Below are positions 22,432 to 36,932 of a stretch of DNA of 64,000 nt, piece by piece. The stretch comes from Adineta vaga. Its lineage: Eukaryota > Rotifera. A model generated the notes under the pieces. That model did no database searches, was not told the DNA's origin, and saw nothing but the letters and a program-made list of their open reading frames with translations. Both the position numbers and the translations under genes were made by a program. The first letter of the stretch is position 1. Each line of letters opens with the position of its first letter. The stretch is from assembly GCA_021613535.1 (NCBI GenBank), contig CP075495.1, forward strand, positions 9,858,001 through 9,922,000, written 5' to 3'.

Positions 22432-25400
22432 TTATCCATTATGTCGAAGAGTTGTTCCAATAGTTGTTTTGATATTTGAACTAATCGCCATGTGTTTCTT
22501 TGTGGTTGGCGATATTTTCTTCGTTGATCCAAGTTGTTTTTTAGTTGTTTTTGTTGTAATTTTAGTTATCGGTTGAGTGTGAATTAATTTTGTTAGAGAA
22601 GTAGGTTTAGACGTTGTCGTACTCGGTTTTTGCAAACGAGTTGTAGTTGCAGTTGTTGCTGGTTTCTTCGTCGTTTTCGTTAATAAAGTTGATTTTTCGA
22701 CACGTTTAGTTGTTTTAGAAGTTTTTGTCACTTGTGTTAGAAAAACTTTAGTGTATAATGATACAGCAGTAGATTGTTTTGAGGCAGTATTTAATTTTTT
22801 ATGAATGGATTCATTTGGACAATGTGATGGAATACAACGACGAATTGATAAAGGTCGTTCGTGTTGATTACATATCGATGAGCTACAGGATACTCGTCGC
22901 GTGACTGTAGCATTGTGGCATGGTCCTGTACACTTTGCACGCAAAAAAAAACTCAGATTAACACAAATAAAAGAAATGTCATTCGATTAAATTTAGATCT
23001 AATAATTATTTAGAAAGTGCTTTGACGAAAGGACAGAATTTATGTCAATATTTTAATTAGATTTTGTCTATGTATCGTAGAATATTAAGTTTGATACGTA
23101 AATAGAATATTTTTTTTCATTTTCATTTAATAAATATTAGATCTTTGTGAGCTACTCATTGTCGGATGATAAAAGTGGGCGTTATGTCAGCGTATCTTCA
23201 TTACTACAACGTCACTATTTACCGGGAGAAAACAAATATTTTTAAATTTATTCTGAACTTTAGAAATGTTTTTAATTATTATGTCCTATATTGATAAAAT
23301 ATACTAACATTATCTGACCAATGTGTAACAATCCATTGACCACATAGAGCATTACATGGCCGTCGATCGATTGGTTTGGATTTTTCATCAGCTGTACAAA
23401 TTGAATTGATATCGTGTGAAATACATGTTACAAGACGATATTGCATCGCACAAGGATTTGATGATGAACAATTCTAAAGAGAATTTTTTTTCTTTTGTTT
23501 CTTTTTTAATAAAAATGTCAACTTACTCCTGTCCATTCACCCACATCCCATCGATTGTACGTTTTTAAAGAACTACATTTCGGTATTGTTGATGAGATAT
23601 TTTCAGGACATTGTCTTGTTATTTGTGGAATTGAAGAAAGCCAACGAATACATATACTTGTAGGAATTGTATGTATTTTATTATTTGATATAGTTCGTAC
23701 ACAGAGAAGACTTCGTCGTTGTATAGCTTCTTGAGGCCAGCAACGTCCTTGACAAGAACGCCATGCACCAGTATGCCAACGTGGAGCTGATGAAGTTGAT
23801 ATGGAACAATGCGTATGTCGACATTTAATTGGATGAGGTTTCGATTTCATATCACATAGTTGATCAGACACAACAATTAATTCATTTTGTTCCGATTTAA
23901 AAATACATTGTGGTTGACGCGTTGTACATGAACATTCATCATAGGTTTCATTTTCAAATGTCCATATATAATAATTACGAAATGATTTTGTTTTATTTAA
24001 TAAAGTATTATTCAATAATTCCCAATGAATAAATTTAATTTTTACAAGATCATTGTTAAGAATAAGAAGCATAATATTCATAGGTTCATTTAATGGAGAA
24101 CCACGACCTTCAATTATTTCTTGTTTTGATCCTCGTTCATACCATATTTTTGTTTCGCCTATCTGAAACGTTTTATGACTTATGATTGAATGATTTCCAT
24201 TTAAATAAAATCGATCTAAATTATATTGAATCGATGAATAAATTCATGTCTACAAATACAAAACTAACCTTTTATTTTAATTGCTAAAAAACTATTTGAT
24301 TGCGATGGTTTTTCAATTTGAAATGTACTTATACCTTTAGCTATACTACCAATTTTAACATATGATCCTAATGGAATTGTTTGAGTTTTTTTAAATGATA
24401 TTATTTTGATTATTTCCTGACAATGACTTCGATTTCCATTACATATTCCACATTCATCTTCGACAGCTTTGGAATATAATTGATTATCGCAACCTAATTT
24501 CTATTCAACAAAATTTCTTTAAAATTCAATTTATCAAAAAGCATAATCTTACTTGACATTGACCTGTAATACACATTCCATTATAATGTATGAAACTGTC
24601 ATCATTACTTTCAATAGTACATGGAGTTCCATCACGAAATTTAATCGATTCGATTTTGCCAACTTCATCACCTGTTAATGTAATATTCGAATTAATGGAT
24701 ATACTACTATTCGTATCAAGAGCTAATGATGAAAGAATTGGTGTACAAAAAACCATACAACGTAAAGAATTAAACCATGGTACAGTTTTCCATTTCGTTC
24801 CATTGGATTTCGAATTTAATTCTTCACAATTTAAATGAGATTCATGTTTATGATTTTCAACTGGTCGTTTTTTACAAGCCTAGTTTGAAACGAATTTCTT
24901 TTTTCAATATAAAAATTATAGAGAGAATAAAAGAACATCTTACAGCAAGAGTACAAGTACGATATCGTTTACGTGCACCTAAACAATGTTTCCCACCGAA
25001 ATCTGGTCTAAATAATCAAGAAAATTCGAATTCATTCATATGATAATTTAGTTTTCATCTTTTACTTTGGATTTGTACATTTTCTTTGCTGATATTCAAC
25101 ACCTAAACCACATGTATGTGAACATGAACTCCAAGGAGTCCATGGACTCCAGCCACCATTGATTGGTGGAGTTTCAGCACGATAATTCATTGGAGTACAT
25201 CGACCATGTAAACACCACTAAAACCAAATTCGAAAATTTATATTCTAAAAAAACTCTTTTCGTTTATAAAACACTTTATTTGAACCACATAGAGTTCCAT
25301 CAGCTGGTTGATTTGTCATTGATGATACACATACCGATCGTCCTTCATGAAGTCTTGTACACATCATATGATGACATACGTCCTAAATTAAAATATTTAT

Positions 25401-27123
25401 TTAATACATCTCTACATAGTTTCTTACAATCGGTGGTTCATCACCAAGAAAACAGTAAGTTGATTGTGGTCCTAATGCTAGACGACATTGTTCATCAAGA
25501 TCATAGATAATACCAGGTAATATATCATCAAATGGTAGACTGGTCGTTGGCTTATTATTGAGACATTGTGCTGAACCTTGACTAGAAAAAATAATTTCAA
25601 AAAATAAGTAGATTGTCATCGAAGTTAATGATCGATTCTGTTTTACTCAAAGAAATCCGTTAGATTATCACGACTACATTTTGACCACATCTTTATTGGT
25701 ACTGTTGAATAACTTGGCACCATAATTGTATCACTATTTCCTAGACCTGCATCTAATCGACAATGATCTTTATCACCATCATGACTCATTCCAAGACTAA
25801 ATCAATCAGATATAAATTCTCAACAGTCGTCAAACAATACGAAAGACCAATCGAAGATTCTTACTTATGTCCTATTTCATGTGCAACGGTAAAAGCAGAA
25901 ATAAGACCGAGATCTTGATTAATATTACAACTTCGATTTGTTACACACATTCCAGCCATATGAGCAAGACCAATAGTTGAACAACTTGAATTTTCATGAC
26001 ATAACGATTTCCTAAAATATTCTATGAAATATCTAAATCGATTGATATTCGATCATACCTTGTTAAAAAAACTGCAACATCATGATTAATTGTTCGATTT
26101 TTTTCCTTAGTCTTTTTCAAACGTTCTTGCCATTCACAAAAGTTATTCAATGTTTCATGTGATTTGGATGCCATTTGAAAATCCGACTAAATCAAAAATC
26201 TAAATTCTTATTTGCATTCAATTTTCGTTCATCGTACTTGATTTGTCAGCATTATAATTCGTGTAAGCACAATTTCAACGGGATACCCAAGACTGACATG
26301 TGAATAGATATTATTCACCATATTCATCATTGTTAATAGATATAGTTCAGTAATTTGAGGATGTGAAAAGAATTCTGTTACACTAGCATCAGCAACAAGT
26401 AATGTTTCAATGAATCGTTCACGAATAACAGAACGACGTTGTCGCTGATTATATGCATTCGAATGATTCATATTTAACGAAGAATTTACTTCACATTTCC
26501 AAAGATGATTTGAAGTGAAAAGAGTTTTACGTTGATAGGTAAGAATATATGATTCTCTCTGAGCATCGTTATTATCAATGATTGGTTCTAAGAAATAATT
26601 GATTCCATCGTGAGTATGATGAATTAAACCAGTCTACAATCACAAAAATCTCTTTTTTTCAATAAATAATCAAATAAATATCATCTTACTAAATCAGGAC
26701 AGATGGACATTGCAACCATCGATGTTGATTTTCCCCAATGACGTACTGAACCAGAATAGAATAAACATTTTGTTGTTTCACTCTCCATTCGAATTTCATC
26801 ATATTCTATTGAGATAGGTGATTTGAAATGTTCATTTAATTCAAGATCAAGAATAAATGATGTCGAATTTTCATTTTGTCGATAAATCATATAAGACATA
26901 TATGTACGTCGATAGTTCCATTGACCATCATCGATCGGTATAACTTTCACTGATTCGACAATCCAATCTTTATTTGTAGAAATCAGTTCTTAATACAATG
27001 ACAATTGAATTCAATCGATTTAACTAAAAATGATTTCATTTGCGTACCTGATGATCGAAAAAGTGACGATATAGTTGCACTTGATGACCAAATAAAAAAC
27101 AAGGGAACAACTGCATAGAACAT
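22432..27123 (-). CDS. ADAMTS-family zinc metalloprotease
   Basis: Fifteen exons join exactly to 1195 residues: 27048-27123, 26690-26988, 26238-26633, 26059-26186, 25865-26011, 25647-25796, 25428-25581, 25275-25382, 25066-25217, 24944-25007, 24553-24879, 24269-24500, 23527-24215, 23309-23473, 22432-22932. Order: signal peptide ([12 protein letters not shown]), propeptide with a Cys-switch-like Cys, furin site RQRR, reprolysin domain with HEIGHNLGMSHD (three zinc His, catalytic Glu; split by an intron) and Met-turn IMVPS, disintegrin-like domain, TSP1 repeat ([15 protein letters not shown]), Cys-rich region, spacer ([14 protein letters not shown]), then TSP1-like repeats. The C-terminus is an unusual Thr/Lys/Ser-rich, mucin-like tail of about 110 residues. 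Secreted matrix protease; substrate unknown. An ATG at 27171 would add a basic leader before the signal and is less likely. Confidence 0.9.
22933..23308 (-). other. Long intron of the ADAMTS gene
   Basis: At about 376 bp this intron is far longer than the 45-65 bp usual in the window. It separates two halves of a TSP1-like repeat (WIVTHWSDN | [10 protein letters not shown]). Nothing coding is seen in it. Confidence 0.55.
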
Positions 27124-27906
27124 GTTTCGTCTGCACTTCCTTCTCTGCCTATCGACTGAATGAATGAACACAACAAATCATGCATATATTTATTCTCTCG
27201 AGAAATACGTGACTAGAGTATTTTTTTAATCATATACATTCATGATTGTATACAAGTAGATAAAAAGAAACCAAATGCAATTATACATATACAGAATTAA
27301 TTTAGAATTGAATTTGATGACGATGATGGTAATAAGTTAGTAAGTACATGGTACTGATTTATGTAATAATACTTCACTTTCTGACTAATTGAAGATCTGT
27401 ATTTAGAAAGAGTTCCATATATTATTATCTACAAGTCGTTATGTAGATGTTGAAGAAACAAGTTCCTAACAGATTATAAATGAATGATTAACCTGTTTAG
27501 ATATCTGCTGATATCGAATTGATGAACACATGTGAAATCTTTCCATAAATCGATTACTTATAGTTTTTATTATTAGTGAAGATAACATACTGTTTCTGTC
27601 GTAATAGAAGATGAAAAGTAAAGACATCCTGTTACTTTTCACGCATGTATTCATTCAGTTGTCTAATTAGGATGATATACCTGTAGGAATGAAAACTATG
27701 AATTATTATGTTCAATAAACTAAATAGTTGTTAACATGATTATTTCTGTCAGTATATTAACGAAGAAGTAAAAAGAAATATTTTACTTCATGTGCTTTTA
27801 AAGTAATAACTTTTTATAAGTTCTCAAATACATATGAATAAAAAAATAAATAAGTTCTGACGAAATATATAAGTACAATTAAACAATAGTAGTTGTATAT
27901 CGTATA
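27124..27906. other. Intergenic, no gene seen
   Basis: Upstream region of the ADAMTS gene. Short frames around 27466-27654 have no family features and are rejected. Confidence 0.45.
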
Positions 27907-28456
27907 TTAATTTGAATTAGGCGTATTTGTATTACTCAATTCTGACGTTGGTTCTAAGAAAAAAAATACAAGATTCAAGAAAATATGCATACTAAACTTT
28001 TGCTCACGTAATTTAACGGCTAAGATAATACCAATTACACCACCGACAAAAAGTATGGCCAAAAGAACTAAACTGATGATCAGACAGCGTGTAGTATAGA
28101 ACTGTTTGCTAGAATAGAAATAGAGAAAAAAAACAATACAAATAATGATATTAATCGATTTGAATTTACTCTGGAATCGATTCTATATTCGATGGTTTGA
28201 TTGTAACCTTCTTTGGTTGTTGTAAAACTGTTCTTTGTTTTTTGCTTGGTACACTACTTAACCAACTGTCCACAGACTAAAATTCAAGATATTTATATGC
28301 ATAGTTTTGTCTAGTTTCTTCTCTTCGATGGATACAGACTGAACGAATAGGAGAATCGATAGATTCTTGCAATTTATTTACAAACGCTTTCGGTTTAACA
28401 ATACGTATAACTTGAGTTTGTCGAGTATTTCTTGAAATTTTTGATACTTTCGTCAT
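27907..28456 (-). CDS. Small single-pass membrane protein
   Basis: Four short exons (28340-28456, 28170-28276, 27993-28108, 27907-27953) join in phase to 128 residues. Individually they are too short to stand out. Residues about 1-75 are basic and polar (MTKVSKISRNTRQTQ..., SKKQRTVLQQPKK). A single transmembrane helix follows (about CLIISLVLLAILFVGGVIGI) and then a short polar tail ending TNTPNSN. There is no signal peptide, so type II or tail-proximal topology with a cytosolic N-terminus is inferred. The first exon has an acceptor-like AG at 28472-28473, so a further upstream exon is possible. Family not recognised. Support is splice phase agreement plus the clean helix. Confidence 0.55.
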
Positions 28457-28471
28457 TGAATCAATTTTCGG

Positions 28472-29255
28472 CTAATGAAATGTTGTTACTACAATTTATG
28501 GGTTTTTTCAATACTTAAGAAATTCTTTTTATATCATGGTAAACAATGTAAAATAAAGGTTTCGTCTCTTTTGTATGATTCGATCATATAGAAATGATAT
28601 TTCACGTAGGTGCTATACACAATAAATTACTTGGAAGAAAATTACTTATCGAAATACAATGTGTTGACTTATAATCCGATGTAATGGACTATCGATTGTT
28701 CGATATAGTCGAGGGTCTATTGATTATTTTTGATTGAATGTACCAAACGACGAAAATACTAGATTTTTCTTTACAATATTTGATGAATTTTGAGGATTCA
28801 CTGATTACTATTCATGAGAAAAATTCATATTCAACATTTGTTTTTGAATGAATATATGTTAATCAAAGAAAAAAATAATATTGATCTTTTTGAAAATTAT
28901 TTTCTTTGAACATATTTGTAAGAAAAACGTACAAATTTGATAAAGATATTTATTGAATTTATAATCCAAATCATAATCATATATAATATTGTAGCTATTC
29001 AATGCATAGTTGAATAAGTTCGAGTTCATTTTCTCGCATGGTTTCTATTAAAAAGTTCAATTGATAATTGAAATAAAACGAATATTTTATTCGTAACTAT
29101 ACGTAGTGCGTATAAGATTACATGTGTGATGATGACGCGTATGAAAACAATGAAGATGTTTTGTTCGATTCTTTATATATGTGAATTATTTTCTCTCTCC
29201 ATTCTTCATCTTTCTATCTGGGCAATTTGTTCTCCGACCTCTATTTCTTTTCCAA
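28472..29255. other. Divergent intergenic region
   Basis: Spacer between the small membrane protein (minus) and the coiled-coil gene (plus). AT-rich; no frame or repeat supported. Confidence 0.45.
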
Positions 29256-30169
29256 ATGGATATTAATCATCGATTACATAATGTTGAACAATCATCGACA
29301 GTTCATGTTCATCAAGCTGAAAAATTTCATGCCGAAGCTACACATGTAAAATCAAAGTCCTTTTTCTTTGAATGAAAAATATATTTTGTATATCTTGTTT
29401 TTAGTTATCATCACTTTTGGAAAAATCTTTTCTTGAAGCCGAACAATTCATAAATAATCGTATGCAAATTTTAGCATCACAAAATCATGATACAAATCAA
29501 CGATTAGAAAATGAACAAGCACTTTTAGCAGCAACACGTTCAAAACTTGATACAACCTTGACAAAATTAACTCAATGTCATCAAGAAGCCATACGTTTAC
29601 AATCAAATACCGATGCACGTTTTCGTTTAATGATAAATACTGCTAAAGGTCGTTTGGAACAAGTTGAACGACTTAAAACGAAAATGATTCGTTATGAAAA
29701 TTCACTTGAAATAGCATCACCTATCAGTGAAGATACGGAGATTATTTTATCGAAATCAGAACATTCAACAACACGAAAATTTCAAGTAATAACAAAGACG
29801 AAATTTAATTTTAATTTCTCTACTTGTTTTTTTTTTCTTTCTATTCAGAATGAATTGAAACGCGTGACAGATCAATTAAAAAATCTTCTCGATCTAAGTA
29901 AAGAAACTCGCAATGAAACACAAATCTTACATGGACAATATGATACAGATGTAAACCGTCAAATGGCTGCATTAATGCGACATGATAAAACTGAACGAGA
30001 GCAATTGAGTATCCTGATTGAACATAAACAAAGTTTATTACGTGAAATCGATTGGATACGTGAACAGAAAAAGATTATCGATAATTTTATAACTAAAATG
30101 GCTCCAACACTCGATAAATGTTTATGTGATGGACCATCAAACACTCATATGAATCAGTCCATTCGATGA
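29256..30169 (+). CDS. Uncharacterised coiled-coil protein
   Basis: Three exons (29256-29345, 29405-29785, 29849-30169) join exactly to 263 residues. The second intron is 63 bp without a stop, so the frame also stays open through it; its GTAATA start and polypyrimidine-TTCAG end mark it as an intron, and its translation is Phe/Asn-rich and unlike the flanks. The protein is almost wholly alpha-helical with heptads (LENEQALLAATRSKLDTTL, KRVTDQLKNLLDLSKE) and no membrane segment. Start MDINHRLHNVE is chosen; an upstream in-frame ATG would add a hydrophobic leader and is less likely. Family unknown; a cytoskeletal or scaffold part would fit a short coiled coil but this is not shown. Confidence 0.6.
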
Positions 30170-30626
30170 TTGTACGATCGTGTTATTTTTAATAAATATC
30201 TAAACGATGAAAACGAAAATCCGAGACTTTTATTGATATTTTTTTCAAAATAATATAACATTAACTTATTAATCCGAAAAGACAGCGTAGTTGACTTAAT
30301 TTATATGTATCTAGTTTGATACATTATAGTGTGTGAATATATTTTGATATTTGTATCGACATATAAACATAAAACATTGACAAATCAAGCATGACGATCA
30401 TTTATACATATTTTACATGTGACTTTTGTTGTAAATAAATATTCTCTTTTTCATCGTCACACCTGCACAGCAGACATTACGTAGAAAGAATATTATTTGT
30501 GCCTCAAATGATGGAAAAACATACGATACGAAACTATTCATTTATTGTAAAATTTATTTATATATTTACAGCTAGCTTATTTTCTAGATATAGGTTTTTT
30601 TTTCGTTCAAAACTTCAGCAGTACTT
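30170..30626. other. Intergenic, no gene seen
   Basis: 3' region of the coiled-coil gene and promoter region of the permease. AATAAA-like sequences occur soon after the stop at 30169. Confidence 0.4.
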
Positions 30627-32532
30627 ATGGTGACTGGGATGGAAACCAATACGTATAGCAAAGAAGAAGAGGAGGAAGAAAAAAATGCTGATGTACATCT
30701 TCTTCATGAAATGGGTTATTTGCAAGAACTTTATCGTGGCTTTTCACCGTTGATGTCATTTACATTTTGTTTCACCGCAGTGAATGTATTATCATCAATA
30801 TCCGTAGGTTTTAATTTCACATTGAATACGGGAGGTTCGGCAGTAGCTGTTTATTCTTGGTTAATTGGATCGATATTTACTATGTTTGTTGGTCTCTCTC
30901 TAGCAGAGATTTGCTCAATATATCCAAGTGCTGGATCGGTTTATCATTGGTAATCCTAATAAAACATTCTACTATTACAAATACATAACAACTATTTTCA
31001 TATCAATCAGGGCTGGTCAATTAGTATCTCCTCAACGAGCACCATTGGCATCTTTTATTTGTGGATGGTTTAATTTTATTGGAAATTTTGCAGGTATATA
31101 TCAATTCAAGATTTTACTCGTTGTTGTATTGTTACTATCTAATAGGTGATGTTGCATTAGCATCAGGTTTTGCAAAGCTCATCAATTCAGCACTTATTAT
31201 TAGTAATAAACCATCATTGAGTAATGAGACACAAGTGGCGATTGGTATCGGTATCTTATTTCTCTGGTGTTTACAAAATGCTCTTCGTGTCGATCAAAAC
31301 GGATGGTTAAATAATATCGCTGCACTTGTTCAAGTAGCATCTTCGATTATTGTGATCCTAGTTCTATATACAGCAAGTGGTCAACGAGCTACAGTTCACG
31401 ATGTATTTACATCAACATATAATGAAACAGGTTTTCCATTTATATATGTATGTTGTATTAGTCTTCTGTCCACATTATTCTCATTTTCGGGTTATGAAGG
31501 TAACATAGTACACTCTAAGATGACTTCAACTTAGAATTATATATTCGCTTCTATAGGTGGTGCTCATATGGCCGAAGAAACACGTGGAGCAAGTGTAGCA
31601 GGTTAGTTTAGCATGATAAAAACAAGCAATCGTCCCTTAATCATAGTTTTTTATTAGCTCCGAGAGGCATTGTTGCTACATGTCTATGTAGTGCTATTGT
31701 TGGTGCTATTTATCTATTGGCTCTTCTTTTTGCAATACCAAATGTTGAAACCTTTATGAAACGTTATGGTGAAAAGAGCGATACAATGAATTTAGCTGTA
31801 ATTGTCTATCAAACAGTCGTACCAGGATATGGTGCGTTGGTATTAACTATTCTCCTCATTATGAATCTTTATGTTGGTGGAATGGCTTCTGTTACAGTTA
31901 CTAGTCGTATAGGGTATTTCAAAATTTTACTTTGACCGAGAAATATCAATCTAAATTTCATTTATTACTTTCTAATTAGATTTGCCATGGCTCGAGATGG
32001 TGTCTTTCCATTTTCATCCTATTTACGTTGGATATATCAAGGAACTAAAACTCCATTGGGAAGTATTCTATTTGTATTTGTTATTGACAGTTCGCTTCTT
32101 TTAATGCAACTTGTATCTGCATCATTGTTTACGAATTTTATTGCTATTGGAACAATTGGTCTCCAAGTATCTTATTTACTACCAATTGTTTTTCGTTGCA
32201 CTTCAGCTCGAAAGACATTTCCATTAGGCGAATTTAATATAGGTCGATTTAGTTTACCAGTAGCGATTATTTCATCGATATGGCTAACTATAACATCAAT
32301 CTTTATGTTTTTTCCAATCCATTATCCTATAACAACGGACAATATGAACTATAGTATTGTAGTCTTTATTAGTGTATCGATACTGGCAGGAAATTATTGG
32401 TTGATATCAGCACGTCATTGGTTTGTTGGTCCTCCACGAGCAGAGCATAATACACCTTTGATACCACTTGGAGAAATGTCAAGCGGAAATAAATTTATCA
32501 AAGAATCTTTGTCAGACAAAATATTTCAATAA
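30627..32532 (+). CDS. APC-superfamily amino acid/choline permease (ACT-like)
   Basis: Six exons (30627-30949, 31011-31093, 31146-31499, 31557-31601, 31658-31913, 31980-32532) join exactly to 537 residues with about 12 hydrophobic segments. Family marks: MGYLQELYRGFSPL before TM1, an NTGGSAVAVYSWLIGS helix, GLSLAEICSIYPSAGSVYHW, GGAHMAEETRGAS before TM7-8, and SRIGFAMARDGVFPFS. This pattern belongs to the ACT group (fungal GABA/choline permeases such as UGA4 and HNM1, plant BAT1 and bacterial relatives) rather than to the SLC7 or SLC36 carriers usual in animals. The N-terminus carries an acidic Glu-run. A plasma-membrane solute symporter is inferred; substrate unknown. Introns are of the local short type, so it is a resident eukaryotic gene even if acquired. 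Confidence 0.85.
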
Positions 32533-33458
32533 TAAATTTCAATTTACGATACGAATATAATAAAACTCTTTTAGTTCAAATACTATAAATTTTAGTTAAT
32601 ATTTAATTGATTTAAAAGAATTCATTTCATTCTCACTGACTTATTCTAAGTGAATAGTTATGAAATGTAAATTTTATTTACTTTTCTTCAATGCCAAACT
32701 TTCTATTTTTTCCGCTTCAAACTTCTATATTCCATCGTTCATGAGAAAAAGGGAACTTTCTCCATATGGCGCTATTGATTCGCTTTGAAATAAAAGCAAA
32801 CTATTGTTTCTCATTAACTAACAATCTTCTGTTGCCATTTCTTATTCATTCTATAAATCATAAAAAATATGTTGACATATGACTCAAACGTCATTCTTTA
32901 CTTTTTCGAATGGTACAACAGCTTATAAGCAAATAGAACTCATGTCCATATTTACGAATGTGCTTCTACTGCAAAATAAAATATTTGTCGGACAAAATTC
33001 GTTTTTCTTCTATAATTCCTTGTTAGAGATTTATTTTCGTATTTTTATGCAGAACAAAACCATGCTTCGTTTTCTAGTGACAAAGAAGATGAAGAACGTC
33101 AACGATATCAAGGCCATCTGATGATTAAAACAATTCTTCTTATTCTTTTTCTTCTCGAAAAATTTATTCCTTTATTTATGCGAGAAAAATATCGTTATTT
33201 TACGATCGTATTGTATATTTTTCTCATAAATTATGATTAACTTAAAAAGGAAGAGAGAAAAAATACTTCCAAGAACATAAAAACTTACCGACAAGTGCAT
33301 TAAGCAACGAGAAAGAAACGTTGAGCATGTTGATAATAACAACATTTCTTGATTTTATCGATTAGTAATATATGTTTTTTATTCTCTTCTTTTACTGAGA
33401 TTCTCTCTTTTTCTTTTTTTTTCTACTTCATTACATCGTCTTTCATCATCATTTGATA
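32533..33458. other. Intergenic, no gene seen
   Basis: About 0.9 kb between the permease and the first trypsin-like gene. It ends in a long pyrimidine-rich tract (about 33380-33425) just upstream of the protease start. Frames present are low-complexity. Confidence 0.45.
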
Positions 33459-34527
<1,069 letters not shown>

Positions 34528-34640
34528 ATCAACGATGATTTTTTCATTTCAATTTCCTGTTGATATTATATTTTTCTTTCAGTTATTAGTATTATGATGA
34601 AATGATTACAACCATTGTTAATTATCTTTTTATAATATAT

Positions 34641-35633
34641 TTATTGTTTGTACTCAACGAAATTTTTAACGAGGAAAAATACACAAAGAAAAGAAACTTG
34701 AATTATAATTCTGCGATGTAACATAGTTGTACTTGAAGACAAATCATTATTTGAATTTAATTGTTTTCCTTGTGAGGTAGATGACACATCAGAACGAAGT
34801 ATTTCTGTTATAAATGACTGATAATACGCAACTCTTGTATAAACACCAGGTACACCTGTACCACAACCATATTCTCCATAACTTGTTATACCTGCTAATT
34901 GCCATCGTCGATCTTTATAGAGCATCAATGGTCCACCACTATCTCCACGACATGTGTCCTTTCCGCCTTCAGGAAAGCCAGCACAAAATTGAAGAGTATC
35001 ATTAAAAATTGTATTTTGACATAATAAATCTGTTCGTGGTATAGCTTGAATAGTGACTTGTCGAAGTATTTGTGAAGGTATTCGTGACCAAAATTCAGTA
35101 TAACCCCAACCAATAGCAACAAGTTCCGCATCAGCAACAGGATATTCATTTTTATCTAGATCAAAATCTTTCAATGATGGTAAACATATTGTTGAGAGAT
35201 TTGAGTCGATTAAATTCAGTGGTTTATCAAGCCGTAGGATTGCTACATCATTTACATAAGTTCCAGCGCTATAATCTGGATGAACATATATTTTCGAAAC
35301 ATTTCGGAGTTGACCAATGTATGACAAATTTGTAATACCAAAATTTAACGATAAACGTGATAATAAAATAATATCGCTAACACAATGTGCTGCTGTTATA
35401 ACATGTAATGGAGTTAAGAGAGAAGCTCCACATTGATGATAATCATCTCGTCGCAAAGATGCTATCCATCCCCATGTGTGAGATACATTGACTGGTTCAC
35501 CACCGATGATCTTTGATAGAACAATTGTTGGGCGTTTCGAACAACCACATATTGCACGTCGATCACACGTATATTCCCTGGATGTCGTGACATCCCATAT
35601 TGAGCAAAGAATCAAGATAATAAAGATTTTCAT
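34641..35633 (-). CDS. Trypsin-like serine protease 2, intronless
   Basis: A single exon of 330 residues. Signal peptide (MKIFIILILCSIWDV), Cys-rich pre-segment AICGCSKRP, activation site K|IIGGEPVN, triad His in ITAAHC, Asp in VNDVAIL, Ser in DTCRGDSGGP; substrate-pocket region GITSYGEYGCGTGVPGVY. The tail (about RRIIIQVSFLCVFFLVKNF) is hydrophobic as in the sister genes. It lacks both introns of protease 1 and the one intron of protease 3, though the coding sequence runs straight across those junctions (ELVAIGWG and GGKDTC). It points toward protease 1, with only about 110 bases between their 3' ends. Substrate unknown. Confidence 0.88.
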   Translation of the reverse strand: MKIFIILILCSIWDVTTSREYTCDRRAICGCSKRPTIVLSKIIGGEPVNVSHTWGWIASLRRDDYHQCGASLLTPLHVITAAHCVSDIILLSRLSLNFGITNLSYIGQLRNVSKIYVHPDYSAGTYVNDVAILRLDKPLNLIDSNLSTICLPSLKDFDLDKNEYPVADAELVAIGWGYTEFWSRIPSQILRQVTIQAIPRTDLLCQNTIFNDTLQFCAGFPEGGKDTCRGDSGGPLMLYKDRRWQLAGITSYGEYGCGTGVPGVYTRVAYYQSFITEILRSDVSSTSQGKQLNSNNDLSSSTTMLHRRIIIQVSFLCVFFLVKNFVEYKQ

Positions 35634-35899
35634 TTTAATATCAACTACAGTATGATAAACAAATGTATATTGTTTACTTCACATTATTCCTATCTATCTA
35701 TATACTATTGACAATAGCCTTGAAAATCAATTCAAGTCCTCATTTTGTTTTCGTATTTTTGCCTTCTTGCGTATTAGATTATTTCTATGACGTTGATGGG
35801 TAATTATCCCATCGGTGTAAAAGGGCACAATTGGTCGTCAAGGACATAAAGATTTAATTGAAAAAATAATAAACAATATTTCGTGTCATCGATTTTCAT

Positions 35900-36932
<1,033 letters not shown>

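Noticed and set aside
29786-29848. Open frame running through the coiled-coil gene as one long exon
   Set aside because: The 63-bp stretch has intron ends and a polypyrimidine tract, its translation is unlike the flanks, and its length divisible by three explains the open frame.
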